Position numbers and translations under genes: made by a program. Shown here one piece after another: positions 22,190 through 34,400 of a DNA stretch of 64,000 bases. The notes beneath the pieces were generated by a model. The model was not told the origin of the DNA. It searched no databases and saw only the letters and a list, made by a program, of their open reading frames with translations. The stretch is from contig OY282560.1 in assembly GCA_958295665.1 (NCBI GenBank), positions 87,644,311 to 87,708,310 of the forward strand, read 5' to 3'. Position 1 is the first letter of the stretch, and each line of letters begins with the position of its first letter. Source of the stretch: Tipula vernalis (taxonomy: Eukaryota > Arthropoda > Insecta > Diptera > Tipulidae).

Positions 22190-23294
22190 TCAACGTTCCG
22201 TTAAATCTCTAAAAGACAATTGATTGTAGGCAACTCAATATCGTTGTAATGCTTTGCCCATGCTTGTTGTGTTTTGATATCCAGTTTTTTAGTCAATACA
22301 TGAATTAACCAAGGGTCGTGCGTTTACCATTCTGGTCCAAGAGCTTGACGGCCTCTTAATACTTCATCGGAGGTATCGCAAATAGCTCTTAATTGTTTGT
22401 AGCCATCAACAGTTACTAGGGGTTGATTAAGAAACAATTCGATAAGCTCCTTAACCGTATATTTCTTTTACTGTACCGCTTTTTTAATTTCTCCCAAGCC
22501 AAGGCGTAGTTTGCTTCAGTCAATGCCATGTGTCTAATCAGCGATGCAGCTTCATTTTTTAATAGGATTTTAAGATACTGGAACTTATGAGTATTTGATA
22601 GACCTTCCTTCTGGTAGATTGATGTTTCGAACTGATCTTGAAAAGACTGCCATTTTGAATATTCATTACCAAATTGTTCGATCACTACACGTGGTAATCG
22701 CAGTTCCGATGTCTGATAACTCGAACGTTCATAAGAATTTATTGAAAATGTATATAAGTACACAAATTATATTTAATTTAATTTAAATTAGTTTTTATTT
22801 GTTTAAAATTTTAAATTCAAATTTATTAATTAATTATAACTTTTTTTATTTATTAAATTTATAATTTATTTCATTTTGAATTAATTTTGTTTATTTAGTT
22901 GAAATAAATTGTATACAAACAATTTATTTTTCACCACCATTAATACCGCGCGAGGTGGGCGGCATGTCGCCGTTTTGAAGATCGAGAGCAGACTAATACC
23001 AAAAAAATTAATTTATTTTATTTTGTGTTTTGTCACTTCAAATGGAAGAGTGGCACCCAATGTGCGGCGAGCTCGCGTTGGCGCCGGATGGATGTTAGTG
23101 GTGCATTGGGTGAACCACTACAAATTCTCCATCATGGATTTTACATTTTGGGCGTTGGTTCCAGCAAAACCGACACTAGGCGAGTGGGCATTGAGAAGCC
23201 GCTTAAGAACTGCCTTGTCGGTAAATTTTTTAGTATTGGTTATGGTACCTTTGATAATACCGCGCCTTTTAATAAAAGCTTGTAACTCCGACAT
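22190..23294 (-). pseudogene. BEL/Pao Gag remnant
   Basis: A good Gag start lies at 23294 on the minus strand (MSELQAFIKRRGIIKGTITN). It is followed by an AT-rich unreadable stretch (22764-22930), then frame 22763-22416 with LRLPRVVIEQFGNEYSKWQS and KFQYLKILLKNEAASLIRHM, the DUF1759-like core. About 22415-22190 continues with VDGYKQLRAICDTSDEVLRG and HDPWLIHVLTKKLDIKTQQA. Zinc knuckles are absent. It was a capsid protein; now dead. Confidence 0.8.
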
Positions 23295-23483
23295 TTTAGC
23301 ACTTTAATTTTAATTGATTGTCGTATGATTATTCGCCGTATTGGCGTGAATTAGCACTTTTGGGCGTAATGAATAGCGATCTTACAATCGAAATTATACA
23401 CACGTGAATTTTAATAAGACAAAAATATAACACTTGCAAATAATTGAAGTTACACAGTTCGGGAATACCGAAATAAATATATT

Positions 23484-23500
23484 TCCAGGTTTCGGCACTA
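23484..23500 (-). promoter_or_regulatory. Primer-binding site of the degraded BEL/Pao
   Basis: On the minus strand, three bases after the right (5') LTR segment, the sequence reads TAGTGCCGAAACCTGGA. A functional site would start TGG, so the second base may have mutated. Its place between LTR and Gag fits. Confidence 0.55.
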
Positions 23501-23503
23501 AAA

Positions 23504-23674
23504 TGTTGTAGCAGGCAAATAGAATTTCCAAAAAAAAAAATTATAAACTTGCACAACAAATTTATTAATCACTTTTTCACGCACAAAAAAATGTTTCAAA
23601 ATGCAATTGTATTTTATTTATTGGTGTTTAAATGAATTTCATTAATAAAAATGAATAATAAAAAAATTGATTGA
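23504..23674 (-). repeat. Right (5') LTR segment of the degraded BEL/Pao
   Basis: Starts TGTTGTAGCAGGCAAATAG and is the partner of 19397-19577. The primer-binding site lies on its low-coordinate side, so it is the 5' LTR of a minus-strand element. Confidence 0.7.
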
Positions 23675-23994
23675 ACGTACAAGAAAAGAAATTTTCAAAG
23701 AATTAATGCATATTTTAAATTTAGCAATCTCTTGAAGAACCTAAAACAACTTTACAGGAATTTGAGCAGTTGTAACGGAAAGGTTACAATTCGGTTGAAT
23801 TTTCATTCCGTTAACAGAACATCACTGAGGCGCACATCAGTGACCGCAGCACGTTCGTCGGCTAGGTGAAGTCGGTTGGGCGGAGTAATTGTCACTAGCC
23901 ACAGAGATCTAGATGTGCTGCTGTAATAAACCCAAACTGACGATCTTGTAATCAATAGACATGGAACGATATAACACTAATAATAAATTAACAC
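23675..23994. other. Unassigned interval before the next BEL/Pao
   Basis: Non-coding. It contains TGTAACGGAAAGGTTACA, a short inverted pair near 23771-23788, and CTGTAATAAACCC with a polyadenylation-like AATAAA. It may be the rest of the preceding LTR or a separate solo LTR; I could not define ends. The final five bases, AACAC (23990-23994), are the target duplication of the next element. Confidence 0.45.
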
Positions 23995-24265
23995 TGTATA
24001 ATATTATGCTTGTTTTCACGAATAAAATACTCAGAATTATGTATTATTACGTATAATATTTATTGAGGTTATATCGCAAGAACAGAATACAGAGTAATGA
24101 CAAAGGAAAGGAAAAAACGTTATACAAAAAAAAAAGAAAGGGAAAAACTCAAATACGACGTGGTATGACCAGATGTATACGGGTGCGTTCTATCGCAATT
24201 AGTCGGTGCGTTCAGTAAACATCTTTTACTTCTTCGTTCGCATTCGGGGTGGTCGATCTTATACA
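23995..24265 (-). repeat. 3' LTR of the nearly intact BEL/Pao
   Basis: 271 bp, from TGTATAATATTATGCTTG to GGTCGATCTTATACA. It matches 29677-29945 with a few differences, for example TTTTCACG against TCGCACG near the start. On the minus strand GGGCAGGAA just before it is the polypurine tract. Confidence 0.95.
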
Positions 24266-24349
24266 TTCCTGCCCGGCCAAACCGGTCCGGTTTGGAACTT
24301 TCCCATGTGCTGAAATTAGCCGGCATACCTTCTGGATCGGTCGCTGACA

Positions 24350-27300
24350 TTAATGTTTGATTAGCTGTCTATCAGATGTTTTTTGATCGCTATTGTACTC
24401 AATCGTTACTACACGTACCAGCCCATCACTGCCCGGATGTATTTTGATAATGCGCCCTATGCGCCATCGAGATGGTGGTAGGTTATCTTGTTGAATGACA
24501 ACGATGTCGTTTATTTGCAAATTTGGCTCCGCTCGGGCCCATTTACTACGTGCTTGTAATAAAGTGAGATATTCCTGTTGCCAACGCTTCCAGAATTGTT
24601 GGTACATTCGTTGTAGTTGCTGTCAATATTTCAGTCGATTTCCTGGAACAGTTGGTTCAGGCCGTGCTGTTATTGGTCGTCCTATTAGAAATTCGCCATG
24701 GGTTAAAGCAAGACCTCCCCCCGGATCATCATGAAGCGCTATGATCGGTCTGGAATTGAGACACGCTTCGATTCGTGTGAGAAGCGTGTTCAATTGATGA
24801 TAATACATCGGTTGTTTGCCAATGATCCGCACTAAATGTTTTTTGGCTGATCGGACCGCTGCCTCCCATAGGCCACCATGATGCGGTGCGGCAGGCGTTA
24901 TAAATTGCCATCTAACACCGGCATCTGCGATATGCTGTTGAGCATGCGTGTTGCTCCACTCGCGGAGTTCACGTTGCATTAGCCGGTCTGCGCCAACAAA
25001 CTGGGTTCCGTTATCGCTGCAGAGTGTGGTACAGTAGCCGCGTCGACTAATGAATCTGTCGAATACATCTAAAAATGATCTAGTCGACAGATCTTCGGTA
25101 ACCTCTATGTGTACAGCCTTGGTGCTCATACAAATAAAGATCACTGCATATGTTTTTGTTGTCGTTATTGCCCGTCGTCCGCCCAGTCGGACATTAAATG
25201 GGCCACAGTAATCTAGCCCAGTATTTGTGAATGGTGGGGCTACCAGAACACGTGAACGTGGCAACGACGCCATCTGTTGCTGTTGCATTGCTCGCTGATA
25301 GAGTTTGCAGGTGACACATTGATGGATGAAAGTTTTTACCAATGCACGACCATGAACAATCCAGAATCGTCTTCTTAGGTATTGCAACATTTCTTGAATA
25401 CCACCATGTAACGTGACAATATGCGCATGATTAATAAGTAACCGAGCCAATGTACATTCCTTTGGCAAAATCATCGGATGACGCTGATCGTATCGAAGAT
25501 CCGCATGAGTCAGCCGTCCGTTGACACGCAGAATCTTCTTGTCATCCAGAAATGGATTAAGTGCAAGCAATTTGCTAGTTGCGTCGACACTACAACGAGA
25601 TTTTAATGAATTAATTTCAGTAAGATATGCATTACCTTGTGCTTCGCGTATGTGCAGAAGCAGCGCAGCCTCAGTCTCAGATGCCGCTATGAACTTAGTT
25701 CGCCAATATTTCCGTCCAGCTGGTCGGAAACGTAATACAATTGACGTCGTGTGTAACACTCTTTGTAAAGTGCTAAATCGCTCAATGAGTGGGATCCGAT
25801 CTCCACCGTCGACGCATGTAGTGATCTTCCACCTGGGATTCGTACTGAGTAATGTACGGAACGGTTTTGTTTCGTTGACAAATATCTCTTGCTTCGGTGA
25901 AGTCAGCGTTGGTGGTTCATCAACATCGGTCGATACTTTATATAAACATGAGGGGCCTTTCCACCATAGGGAATGGCCTTCTAGTGCGGTTGGTGATATT
26001 CCGCGACTAGCGCAATCTGCTGGATTGTGTTCTGTGCGGATGTGTCGCCATTGCTGGACATCGGAATGCTGCTGGATGTAGCTCACTCGATTTGATACGT
26101 ATTGTTTCAAAGTCGTCGCTGGTTTGCGTAGCCAACATAATACAATGCTCGAGTCGCTCCACAACGTGTAATCCGCACCAGTTAGTTGAAGTGCAATACG
26201 TACATTATTGATAACCTTTACAAGGAGATGAGCGGCGCACAATTCTAGCCGAGGAATTGTGATTTCCTTCACAGGCGCAACCTTCGTCTTTGCTGTTACC
26301 AAAGACACATTTATATGACCCTCATCATCGATTATCCGCATGTAAACTACGGCTGCGTATGCCTTGCTGCTTGCATCACAGAATCCATGAAGCGTTATTG
26401 TCCCAGCTTGTGTTATACCAAGCCAACGCGGAACACGGATCTGTGCCAATTGTTGTAAACCGTTGCGAAATGTTAGCCAGTTTGTTCGTAGTTCGCCTTG
26501 TAGGGGTGTATCCCAATCAAGTTTCTCACGCCATAAAACCTGGATGAATATTTTTGCGGCCACTATTACTGGTGCCAACATGCCCGTTGGATCATAGAGT
26601 TTAGCTATGTCACCAAGAACGAGACGTTTAGTAGGTATGGCGTCTGATTGACACATGTTGATTTTGTAGAACAGTTGATCGGTGATCGGGTTCCAATGAA
26701 GACCCAGTACTGTCGTATCAGAATCGCTGAGATCAAGTTCTGGAGCAGTTGGTTGTGAACCAACAAGCGCAGCAACTGTTTCTGCATCATTTGAATTCCA
26801 TTTTCTTAAATGAAATTTGCCTTGTCGTAATATAGAATCAATATCGAACGCCAGAGCTACTGCTTCACTTGGAGAATCCACGCTGTCTAGGAAATCGTCC
26901 ATATAAAAGTTATGCAGAATGCTGTGGCGGGCTACTACTGCCCGGCTGGCATCAGTGATTATCTGGTGGTTGTCCATTGCACATTGTCGTAGCGTCCGAA
27001 TAGCAAGGTATGGTCCACATGCCATACCGTAAGTAATTGTCTTCAATTGATATGTCCGTAGTGGCTCCGTTGATGATTCACGCCACAATATCTGCTGCCA
27101 TCGTCGATGACGTGGATCAATTTCGACTTGGCGGAACATTTTTTCAATATCGCCTGTAATGGCGATTTTCCGTCTACGGAAGCGAAATATTATATTGACA
27201 AGAGTGTCTTGTAGTTGTGGGCCGACCAGTTGTGTGTCGTTCAGTGACACACCGTTACTTGTTTTGGCCGATGCATTGAATACCACTCTAAACTTTTCGA

Positions 27301-28160
27301 CGACAGCATGATGCGGAATATAATATGATTGCGAAGGATCGCCTCGAGAATCGGCCACCGCTTCCATATGGTTTAGTGCTATATATTCCCGCATAAACTT
27401 CACGTACTTTGTTCGTAATTCGGAATTGCTGCTAAGTCTTCTTTCCAATTGATGATACTGTCGAAGTGCCAGTTGATGAGAATTCCCAAGCTCTTGGGCG
27501 TTAGGACGAAATGAAATTTGAACACTGTAGCGACCATCTTCGTTGCGGCGGACAGTGGTTTCGAAAATCTTTTCACATGGATGTGGAGCAGGATCGAAAT
27601 TAGTTACGGGTTCTTCGAGTTCCCAGAACTTATGAAGCAATTCATCAAGTCGTTGCTCACCGACACATTTGTTGGCTGTAAATGTGTGTAATGGTCGATC
27701 AGAGGTTGTATTATTCATAACAGGCCCAAACACAACCCAACCCAGATGTGTTCGAATCGCACATGGCTCGTTGCGATGGCCAGTGATAATTCCGTGTTTT
27801 ATTATACTTCCCCAGATATCGGAACCGATCAAAATATCGATACGTCCAGGCTTAGTAAATCCCGGATCAGCCAGCTGTAAGTTACGCAAATGTTTCCAAC
27901 AATCAGCATCAATCGACGTCGCTGGCATTGCCGACGTGATTGAGCGTAATATATATGCCTCAAATTGCAATTCGAAGGTGGGTTCTAGTTGATGCGCCAA
28001 TTCCTGCGACAGCTATCTCACATCGTTTTCTGTGAAGATTCCGATTGTTAAACACCGATTCAGTAATAAAGCTCACCTGAGATCCCGGGTCACAAAGTAA
28101 TCGACAAAGGTGACTGTTTCCAAGCCGATCCAGTATAAATGCGTTTGCGGTGGCAAGCAA
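24350..28160 (-). pseudogene. BEL/Pao Pol: protease, RT, RNase H, integrase
   Basis: The protease part (28160-about 27990) has LLCDPGSQVSFITE. After a one-base frameshift a 1125-codon frame (28000-24623) carries DILIGSDIW, RT with ITGDIEKMFRQVEI and the active site FYMDDFLD (about residue 363), RNase H from LHGFCDASSKAYAAVVYM (about 537), an integrase zinc region (HGGIQEM, CVTCKLY) and the core D-D-E: GLDYCGPF (about 928), CSDNGTQFVGA (about 993), GGLWEAAVRSAKKHL (about 1043). A TGA in place of an expected Trp codon at about 24623-24625 is followed in the same frame by the C-terminal DUF5641-like domain (24607-24350, FWKRWQQEYLTLLQARSKW). It would copy RNA to DNA and insert it. Catalytic residues are preserved; the lesions are outside them. 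Confidence 0.92.
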
Positions 28161-28208
28161 AACGACACTGTTGGCATGGAGTATGAATGACTGAATGTGG
28201 TCGGTCAG

Positions 28209-29540
28209 TCATGCTTCTTGATTATTGATCTCCGGTGGCTTGCTCGGCAATGTGCCAGGCGATGATTGTATTGTAGCTGGCATTGGCGCTCGAGCTGGTT
28301 GTCGCTGAACAGCACCCATTCCCTTTGTCTGCTCACACAATAGGGAATTATGTTTCTGATTGCAAAGTGCACACATACCCGATCGACATTCTCCATGAGT
28401 ATGATTAGGATTCAAGCAATTAAAACATAACATGAGTTTCTTCACTACATCCCAGCGCTGATGTACACTCAAATTCTGGAAATTATGGCATCTATAAATG
28501 CGATGTGGACCTGAACAATGTGGGCAAATCACTGCTGATGGCGATGCTCGTTTTGAAGTAGATTGATGTGGTGAGTTAGTTGCAGCCACATTTGCACGAA
28601 GCATTCGATAAGACCTACCTCGGTTACTTGCCTGAGATATATCTACCCGAGGGGTCAATGATGGCATATTCAATGCCCGTCGCTCAAAATATACTAGCAT
28701 ATCGTCGAGTTTCGGCAATTCTTCATCCGAAAGGCTCATTGCCCATTGGCTGCTCGCGGCTCTTGGCAATTTCCTTAATATAATTGGATAAATTATCGCG
28801 TCCCATTTATCCGTCGGTAGTTTCATGACTGACAATGCGCGCAATGTACTGCGGATGCAGTCGATGATGTCTTGCAAAGCTCGTTGCTGATCAGGCGGGT
28901 GATCAGGCAGATCAAGCAGACGATTAACGTGGGTCTCAACTAAACGGCGTGGATTATCATAACGTTGCTTGAGTTCGGTCCACACTTGTTCGTAACCACC
29001 AGTGTAAACACCAGCGACCATAGGAACATTCTCACTTTTAACACATTGTCGAAGTTTGGCTAATTTGTATGTTGGTTCCAGATCGGCCCGATTATGGACA
29101 AGAGCCTCGAACAAATCCTTGAATACGGGCCAGTTCTCTGGCCTTCCATCAAAGGCAGGAATAGATAATGGATCCATGCGCATGTCTACGGCATGAATGC
29201 GTCCGGTCTCACACACCGGCTCAGGTTTGTAACTCGCAAGTAATCGGCGTAATTTGATGCAAACCTTGTCATATGATGATTCAGTTTGGGCAAATAGTTC
29301 CTCGTGGGCAGCGATTGCATCTGGCTGCGCTTCACCAACCAAACTCAAATGATTTTCTACGAATCGGTTAAAATGAGCTTCGATGTTCCGCAATGTTTGT
29401 TCAATCTCCACTCGATCGGGAGCATAACCATTCGCCTCTACCGCAAGCAGCATGCGCGAAATCGATGAGCGGGCAGATGCGCGCAAATTTAATGCAGCCA
29501 TTCTCAATTTGAGCGTTGCTCGATATAACGGTATGCGCAA
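28209..29540 (-). CDS. BEL/Pao Gag
   Basis: A 443-codon frame. The central DUF1759-like part reads LSIPAFDGRPENWPVFKDLF and VWTELKQRYDNPRRLVETHV. Three C-terminal zinc knuckles follow: CPHCSGPHRIYRC, CFNCLNPNHTHGEC and CALCNQKHNSLLC. The C-terminus is Q/P-rich. It would form the capsid and bind element RNA. The frame ends at TGA (28209-28211), but the codons after it (LTDHIQSFILHANSVVLLAT) stay in frame into the protease. BEL/Pao elements usually have one Gag-Pol frame, so this stop is either a mutation or a readthrough signal. The next codon is CTG. Confidence 0.92.
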   Translation of the reverse strand: MRIPLYRATLKLRMAALNLRASARSSISRMLLAVEANGYAPDRVEIEQTLRNIEAHFNRFVENHLSLVGEAQPDAIAAHEELFAQTESSYDKVCIKLRRLLASYKPEPVCETGRIHAVDMRMDPLSIPAFDGRPENWPVFKDLFEALVHNRADLEPTYKLAKLRQCVKSENVPMVAGVYTGGYEQVWTELKQRYDNPRRLVETHVNRLLDLPDHPPDQQRALQDIIDCIRSTLRALSVMKLPTDKWDAIIYPIILRKLPRAASSQWAMSLSDEELPKLDDMLVYFERRALNMPSLTPRVDISQASNRGRSYRMLRANVAATNSPHQSTSKRASPSAVICPHCSGPHRIYRCHNFQNLSVHQRWDVVKKLMLCFNCLNPNHTHGECRSGMCALCNQKHNSLLCEQTKGMGAVQRQPARAPMPATIQSSPGTLPSKPPEINNQEA

Positions 29541-29660
29541 AAAATGAAATTCTCTCGTTCCACGTGATTTTATTTCTCCGAGATTTCCTTTGAAATTCGC
29601 GAGATGATAATTAATTCACTAGATTCACACTGAATACACTTAAATTGAATTCACTTCCTC

Positions 29661-29676
29661 ACAGGAGGCACCAAAA
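29661..29676 (-). promoter_or_regulatory. Primer-binding site of the nearly intact BEL/Pao
   Basis: On the minus strand the 5' LTR is followed by TT and then TTGGTGCCTCCTGT. A TGG start near the LTR edge is as expected. I could not name the primer tRNA. Confidence 0.6.
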
Positions 29677-29945
29677 TGTATAATATTATGCTTGTCGCAC
29701 GAATAAAATACTCAGAATTATGTATTATTACGTATAATATTTATTGAGATTATATCGCAAGAACAGAATACAGAGTAATGACAAAGGAAAGGAAAAAACG
29801 TTATACAAAAAAAAAGAAAGGGAAAAACTCAATTACGACGTGGTATGACCAGATGTATACGGGTGCGTTCTATCGCAATTAGTCGGTGCGTTCAGTAAAC
29901 ATCTTTTACTTCTTCGTTCGCATTCGGGGTGGTCGATCTTATACA
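29677..29945 (-). repeat. 5' LTR of the nearly intact BEL/Pao
   Basis: 269 bp, partner of 23995-24265, ending CTTATACA and followed by the duplicated AACAC. It holds the element's promoter in minus orientation. Confidence 0.95.
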
Positions 29946-29950
29946 AACAC

Positions 29951-30380
29951 TTTATCCCGGATTAAAAGTTTATAATTAGTCCTAAAGAAGCGGAACAAAC
30001 AAAAAAAACTGAAGTATCACATCCATTTCCTAGTGTGGTCAAGGTGTTGCACTCCACCCTCCCCATAGGCAATATCATGCATAAAAATTTGATTTGCCCC
30101 ATGATAATGTATTAGTCCACAATATTCAGATTTACATAGACATACTGATTTCCGTTACGACTGCAACATACTATATTTAGCATAGTATGTGAATACAAAT
30201 AAAAAAAGAAAAAGAAAGAAACGAACACATGAACGAATATGATCAAACAAAACAAAATAAAGTATAAGAATTCGAATGAAAGAAATTAACTTTTATGGTC
30301 ACTACTTAATTGATGATATATAATGGTTGATACAACAAAAAAAAATGATAATTATTATAAAATAAGATAAGGCTTATTCT
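29951..30380. other. No recognisable feature
   Basis: AT-rich interval between the two BEL/Pao elements. No coding motif or element end is visible until the hAT duplication at 30381. Confidence 0.5.
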
Positions 30381-30425
30381 AATGTGTGTAGGGCATCCAA
30401 TTTATGTCCAAAATATGAATACCGG

Positions 30426-31076
30426 TGTTCTAAAATTGATGAAGATGCTGATATCTGAAATAAAAATCTTTAGTTAAAATAAATTCCAATAGTAATATAC
30501 ATAATTTTATACATAACCTTGAAATTGTAGTTGGCACATCATAACGTAAATTCTAATTTCCTTTGAGCTGTAACCTAAAAATTGAATCAAAACAAAACTT
30601 ATTAAAGTATTTATATTATTACAAAATATTTAAAATGTATTAGAATACTTATCTTAGCAATTTATTTTATGTACATTTGTATTTAAAACACTTAAAATTG
30701 TATTTGGTTAAATAAAACTCTTTGTTGACATTATATTAATGACAGATCGAAACATAGACCTCCAACTGATAATGAGAAAAAAAAACATAGACCTAAAATT
30801 AATAATGAGTGCGTTTGATACTCTATTACATTAGCTCAATAATTTAAGAATGGCCATCTACAATAAATAGTTATAAGTATTATATAAAATTTAAGTTGTA
30901 CCAAAAAATGAAATAAATGTTCTTCTCTCACCAACTCTTGAAGTGTTAACAAGTAAAAAGAAAAATTTAATTAAATAAAAAAAATTGTTACCAAAAAACC
31001 AAAAAGCCAACTTGAGTTAATTTGTTCATTATAAGATTATACGTTGATTTAACAACGTTTTGGTATACAAAAAACA
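30426..31076 (+). repeat. 5' LTR of the intact BEL/Pao
   Basis: 651 bp, from TGTTCTAAAATTGATG to GGTATACAAAAAACA. It appears identical to 36590-37240. As the 5' copy it would drive transcription toward higher coordinates. Confidence 0.96.
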
Positions 31077-31077
31077 T

Positions 31078-31094
31078 TGGTCCTTCGAGCCGGA
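31078..31094 (+). promoter_or_regulatory. Primer-binding site, tRNA-Tyr
   Basis: TGGTCCTTCGAGCCGGA lies one base after the 5' LTR. It is the exact complement of the 17-base 3' end (with CCA) of animal tRNA-Tyr as I remember it. Reverse transcription would start here. Confidence 0.8.
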
Positions 31095-31459
31095 TTGTGG
31101 CAAGATAAGCATTGAATAAAAAACCTCGTGGGATATCACATCATAACCTCAACTTTAATTACGTTCCAGTGAACTTTCGTGAAACTACTGAAGCTAACTC
31201 GTCCACCACCAAGAACTGTGAGTAAACCACTTTTCATTACCTTTTACATTAAATTAATCGTAAATTAAGAATACGGAGAAGTACTCGTTTTTTTTGTGGT
31301 GCGTCAATTCGAAGAAAGTCGATCAAATTAAACCGCATGTTTCAATCGGACATTGAAAATCTACCTGTGTTGTGCATACAAATCGTTACAAGTGATAAAT
31401 ATTTCAGTGAATAGTCATAAAAAATAATCAACAATTGCAAGCACTGTCGTGAATGAAAA

Positions 31460-34400
31460 ATGGAATCTTTGAAAAGGCAACGTGGTGTGATTAAGGGTTC
31501 CATGACAAAACTATTCGCATATACAAAGGGCAATCTCGAAAAAGGCAACGTCGATGAAATTTATGTAAAACTTAATCGAGCGCAACAACTCATGAATGAA
31601 TTTATGGAAATTGAGAAACAGATGTTTACCGAAGATACGTCAGTGGAATCCGATCTATCGGAATTTGAGGATACATACTATTCTGTATTGGCAGCGCTAA
31701 ACGCTAACATTCGAAAGCGCAGTCTAACCACACCATTGATGTCTTCTCAATTAAATAATACGACCATGAATAGTTCGCAGTTGCATGGATCCGAAATTCG
31801 CTTACCAAAGATCACAATCCCTACGTTTGACGGAAGTTACATGGAGTGGCAATCGTTTTACGATATCTATGCATCCACTATCCATAATAAAGAGAGCTTA
31901 ACAGCGGCCCAGAAATTTCAGTATTTGAAAAGTTTAATCAGAGGGGAGCCGGCTGCTTTGATCCGTCATTTTCCCGTGACCGACGCAAATTATCATGAAG
32001 CATTAAAAAAATTAATTCAGCGCTACGATCGGAAACACTACACGATCAACTCATTTATCAAATCGTTCATTGAGCAACCGAGTATTAGTCAGCCAACCTC
32101 AACCAATATCAGAAAAATGACGGATGCGTTCGATGAGGTCATCAGGGGACTCAAGGCACTAGGCGAAACGGCAGAGAACCGAGATCATTGGTTAATATAC
32201 ATAGCCCTAAGCAAAATGGATAGTGAGACGAGAGGACTATGGGCACAAGAAACTGTCGGAGCAAATTTACCAACATTTGATGAGCTGCTGGAATTTCTCA
32301 ATAAGCGAACGGACACGTTAGAAACAGAAACAGGCTTCAGCCAGAAGATGCAACCACGAGTACCGAAACTGCGAGCATTGGCAACAACGACGTTTCCTGA
32401 GTGTTCTGTATGTAATCAAGGGGAACACCTAATTCATCAGTGCGAAACATTTAAAAGTATGCCCGCTGATCAACGATCAACGCTGATAAAATCGATGTTT
32501 CGTTGTTTTAACTGCCTGAGTAAAAACCATAGAGTATACGAATGTAAGTCAAAAGCGCGGTGTCAAAAGTGTCATCGAAAACATCACTCTATGCTACACG
32601 AATCAGTGGTAGATCAATCAAGTCAAGATGTCAACACTCGAGCGACTGCAGAGGTTAAGAAATCACAGGGATCAACCGATTCGACAACGTGTGGCAACAC
32701 ATCAGTACACACTACAAAAACTCTTCTGCCAACCGCCATGGTAAACATCAGAGATCGCCACGGAGAATTTCATGCATTTAAAGCACTTTTAGATTCAGCA
32801 TCTCAATCCTCATTCGTGTCGGAATCATGTGTCCAACAACTGGCATTGCAACGGCATCAAGGGCGAGTATTGATTAAGGGAATCGGCGAAACGACTGTTG
32901 GTCAAACAAGAGGTAAAACTGAATTATGGATAGCTCCCACTATAAGCAACCTGCCCGTATGGAAAACCGAAGCATTTATTGTATCCAAAATTGCAACCAA
33001 ATTAAATCATTATGGCAGTGTTTACGATGGTGAGATAAAATTAAGCGACATGCAACTAGCCGACCCTACATTCAATGAAGCGAGCACCGTAGACATACTA
33101 CTTGGAGTCGATATTTTTGCAAAGGCCATGCAAGGTCAGACTCGTAAACTAAACAATGGTCTCATTGCAATGAATACAGTATTTGGATGGGTAATAGCCG
33201 GAAGTAGCATTAACATTAATCAACCAGAAACGAAGAACTTCAACATATTAATTGATATTGATCGTAGTCTGAGACAATTTTGGGAAGTTGAGGAACTACG
33301 AACCACTTACAAGCAATCAACTGAAGAAGAAGAAGCATGCGAGAAACTTTATAAAACTACTACGTCCAAGGGGGCAGACAATAAGTTCATTGTAAGATTG
33401 CCGTTTCGCGAAGTACAGAGTACATTAGGCTCATCTTTTCACTCGGCGATGAGTAGATTGCAGTCTATAGAGAGGAAATGTCGCATAAATAAAGATTTCA
33501 AGGAAATGTATACGCAATTTATGAGAGAGTATATCGAACTAGGGCACATGACCAAAATCAAGGGACCTGTTTCAAAGGGAAGTTATTATTTGCCTCATCA
33601 CGGTGTGCTACGAGAGACAAGCTCGTCTACAAAATTAAGGGTAGTGTTTGACGGTTCCGCCAAATCTGTTAATGGTCGGTCGCTAAATGATGTGTTGTTG
33701 GTTGGACCAACCATCCAAGATACCCTCATTCAAATTTTAATCCGTTTCAGGCAACACAAATTTGCACTCACCGGAGATATAGAGAAAATGTATCGTCAGG
33801 TATGGGTGGCACCAGATGACCGCCATCATCAAAACATACTATGGAGAGATGATTCCAACATGCCAGTGCAAAGATACCAACTAAATACCCTGACATACGG
33901 GACTGCCTCTGCACCATTTCTCGCAATTCGAAGCTTACACGAAGTCGGTATTAAGAGCTTTCAAACCTCACCAGAAGCAGCAAACAGGATTATGCGCGAC
34001 TTTTACGTCGATGATCTAATGTCTGGAGCGGACACCAAAGAAGAACTATTGACAGTAATGAAGGATATCGTCGACATATTGAGCAGCCATGGTTTCAATC
34101 TAAGAAAATTACTGTCGAACAGCAGCTCAATAAAATCGTACATTCAAAATAATGGGACTACTACCGAAAAATCAATCATCAACTATCCAACATCAATCAA
34201 GGTACTGGGGCTATCATGGGAACCAACACAAGATATATTCAAGTTCAGCTGCCAACTGGATGAACGTACTGTATATTCAAAACGAACATTATTATCAGAG
34301 GCCGGAAAAATTTTCGACCCTCTAGGATGGATCTCACCTTTGACCATACGAATAAAAATCATTTTTCAAAACCTCTGGCTCCAAGATTTGACATGGGATG

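Larger units (their letters stand above)
19397..23674 (-). mobile_element. Degraded BEL/Pao retrotransposon, minus strand
   Basis: Two related direct repeats (19397-19577 and 23504-23674, both starting TGTTGTAGCAGG) bracket BEL/Pao coding remains on the minus strand: Gag start at 23294, Gag pieces to about 22190, a fused fragment of RT/RNase H, integrase zinc region, and the C-terminal domain near 20010-20400. Zinc knuckles, protease and most of RT are missing, so a large internal deletion occurred. The outer parts of the two LTRs no longer resemble each other, so the true outer limits are uncertain. Confidence 0.78.
23995..29945 (-). mobile_element. Nearly intact BEL/Pao retrotransposon, minus strand
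   Basis: A complete 5.95-kb element with LTRs of 271 and 269 bp is flanked by the 5-bp duplication AACAC (23990-23994 and 29946-29950). It encodes Gag, protease, RT, RNase H and integrase in BEL/Pao order on the minus strand. Only three lesions interrupt the reading frame: a UGA at the Gag-Pol border, a one-base frameshift after the protease and a UGA near the end of Pol. The LTRs differ by few changes, so it is relatively young but inactive as read. Confidence 0.95.

Noticed and set aside
22909..23307. 132-codon plus-strand frame
   Set aside because: The opposite strand encodes the start of a BEL/Pao Gag at 23294, which explains the openness and GC content.
24495..29000. Plus-strand open frames (for example 25521-26081, 27669-27992, 28580-28783)
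   Set aside because: They are shadows of the well-supported minus-strand BEL/Pao Gag and Pol genes and show no motifs.
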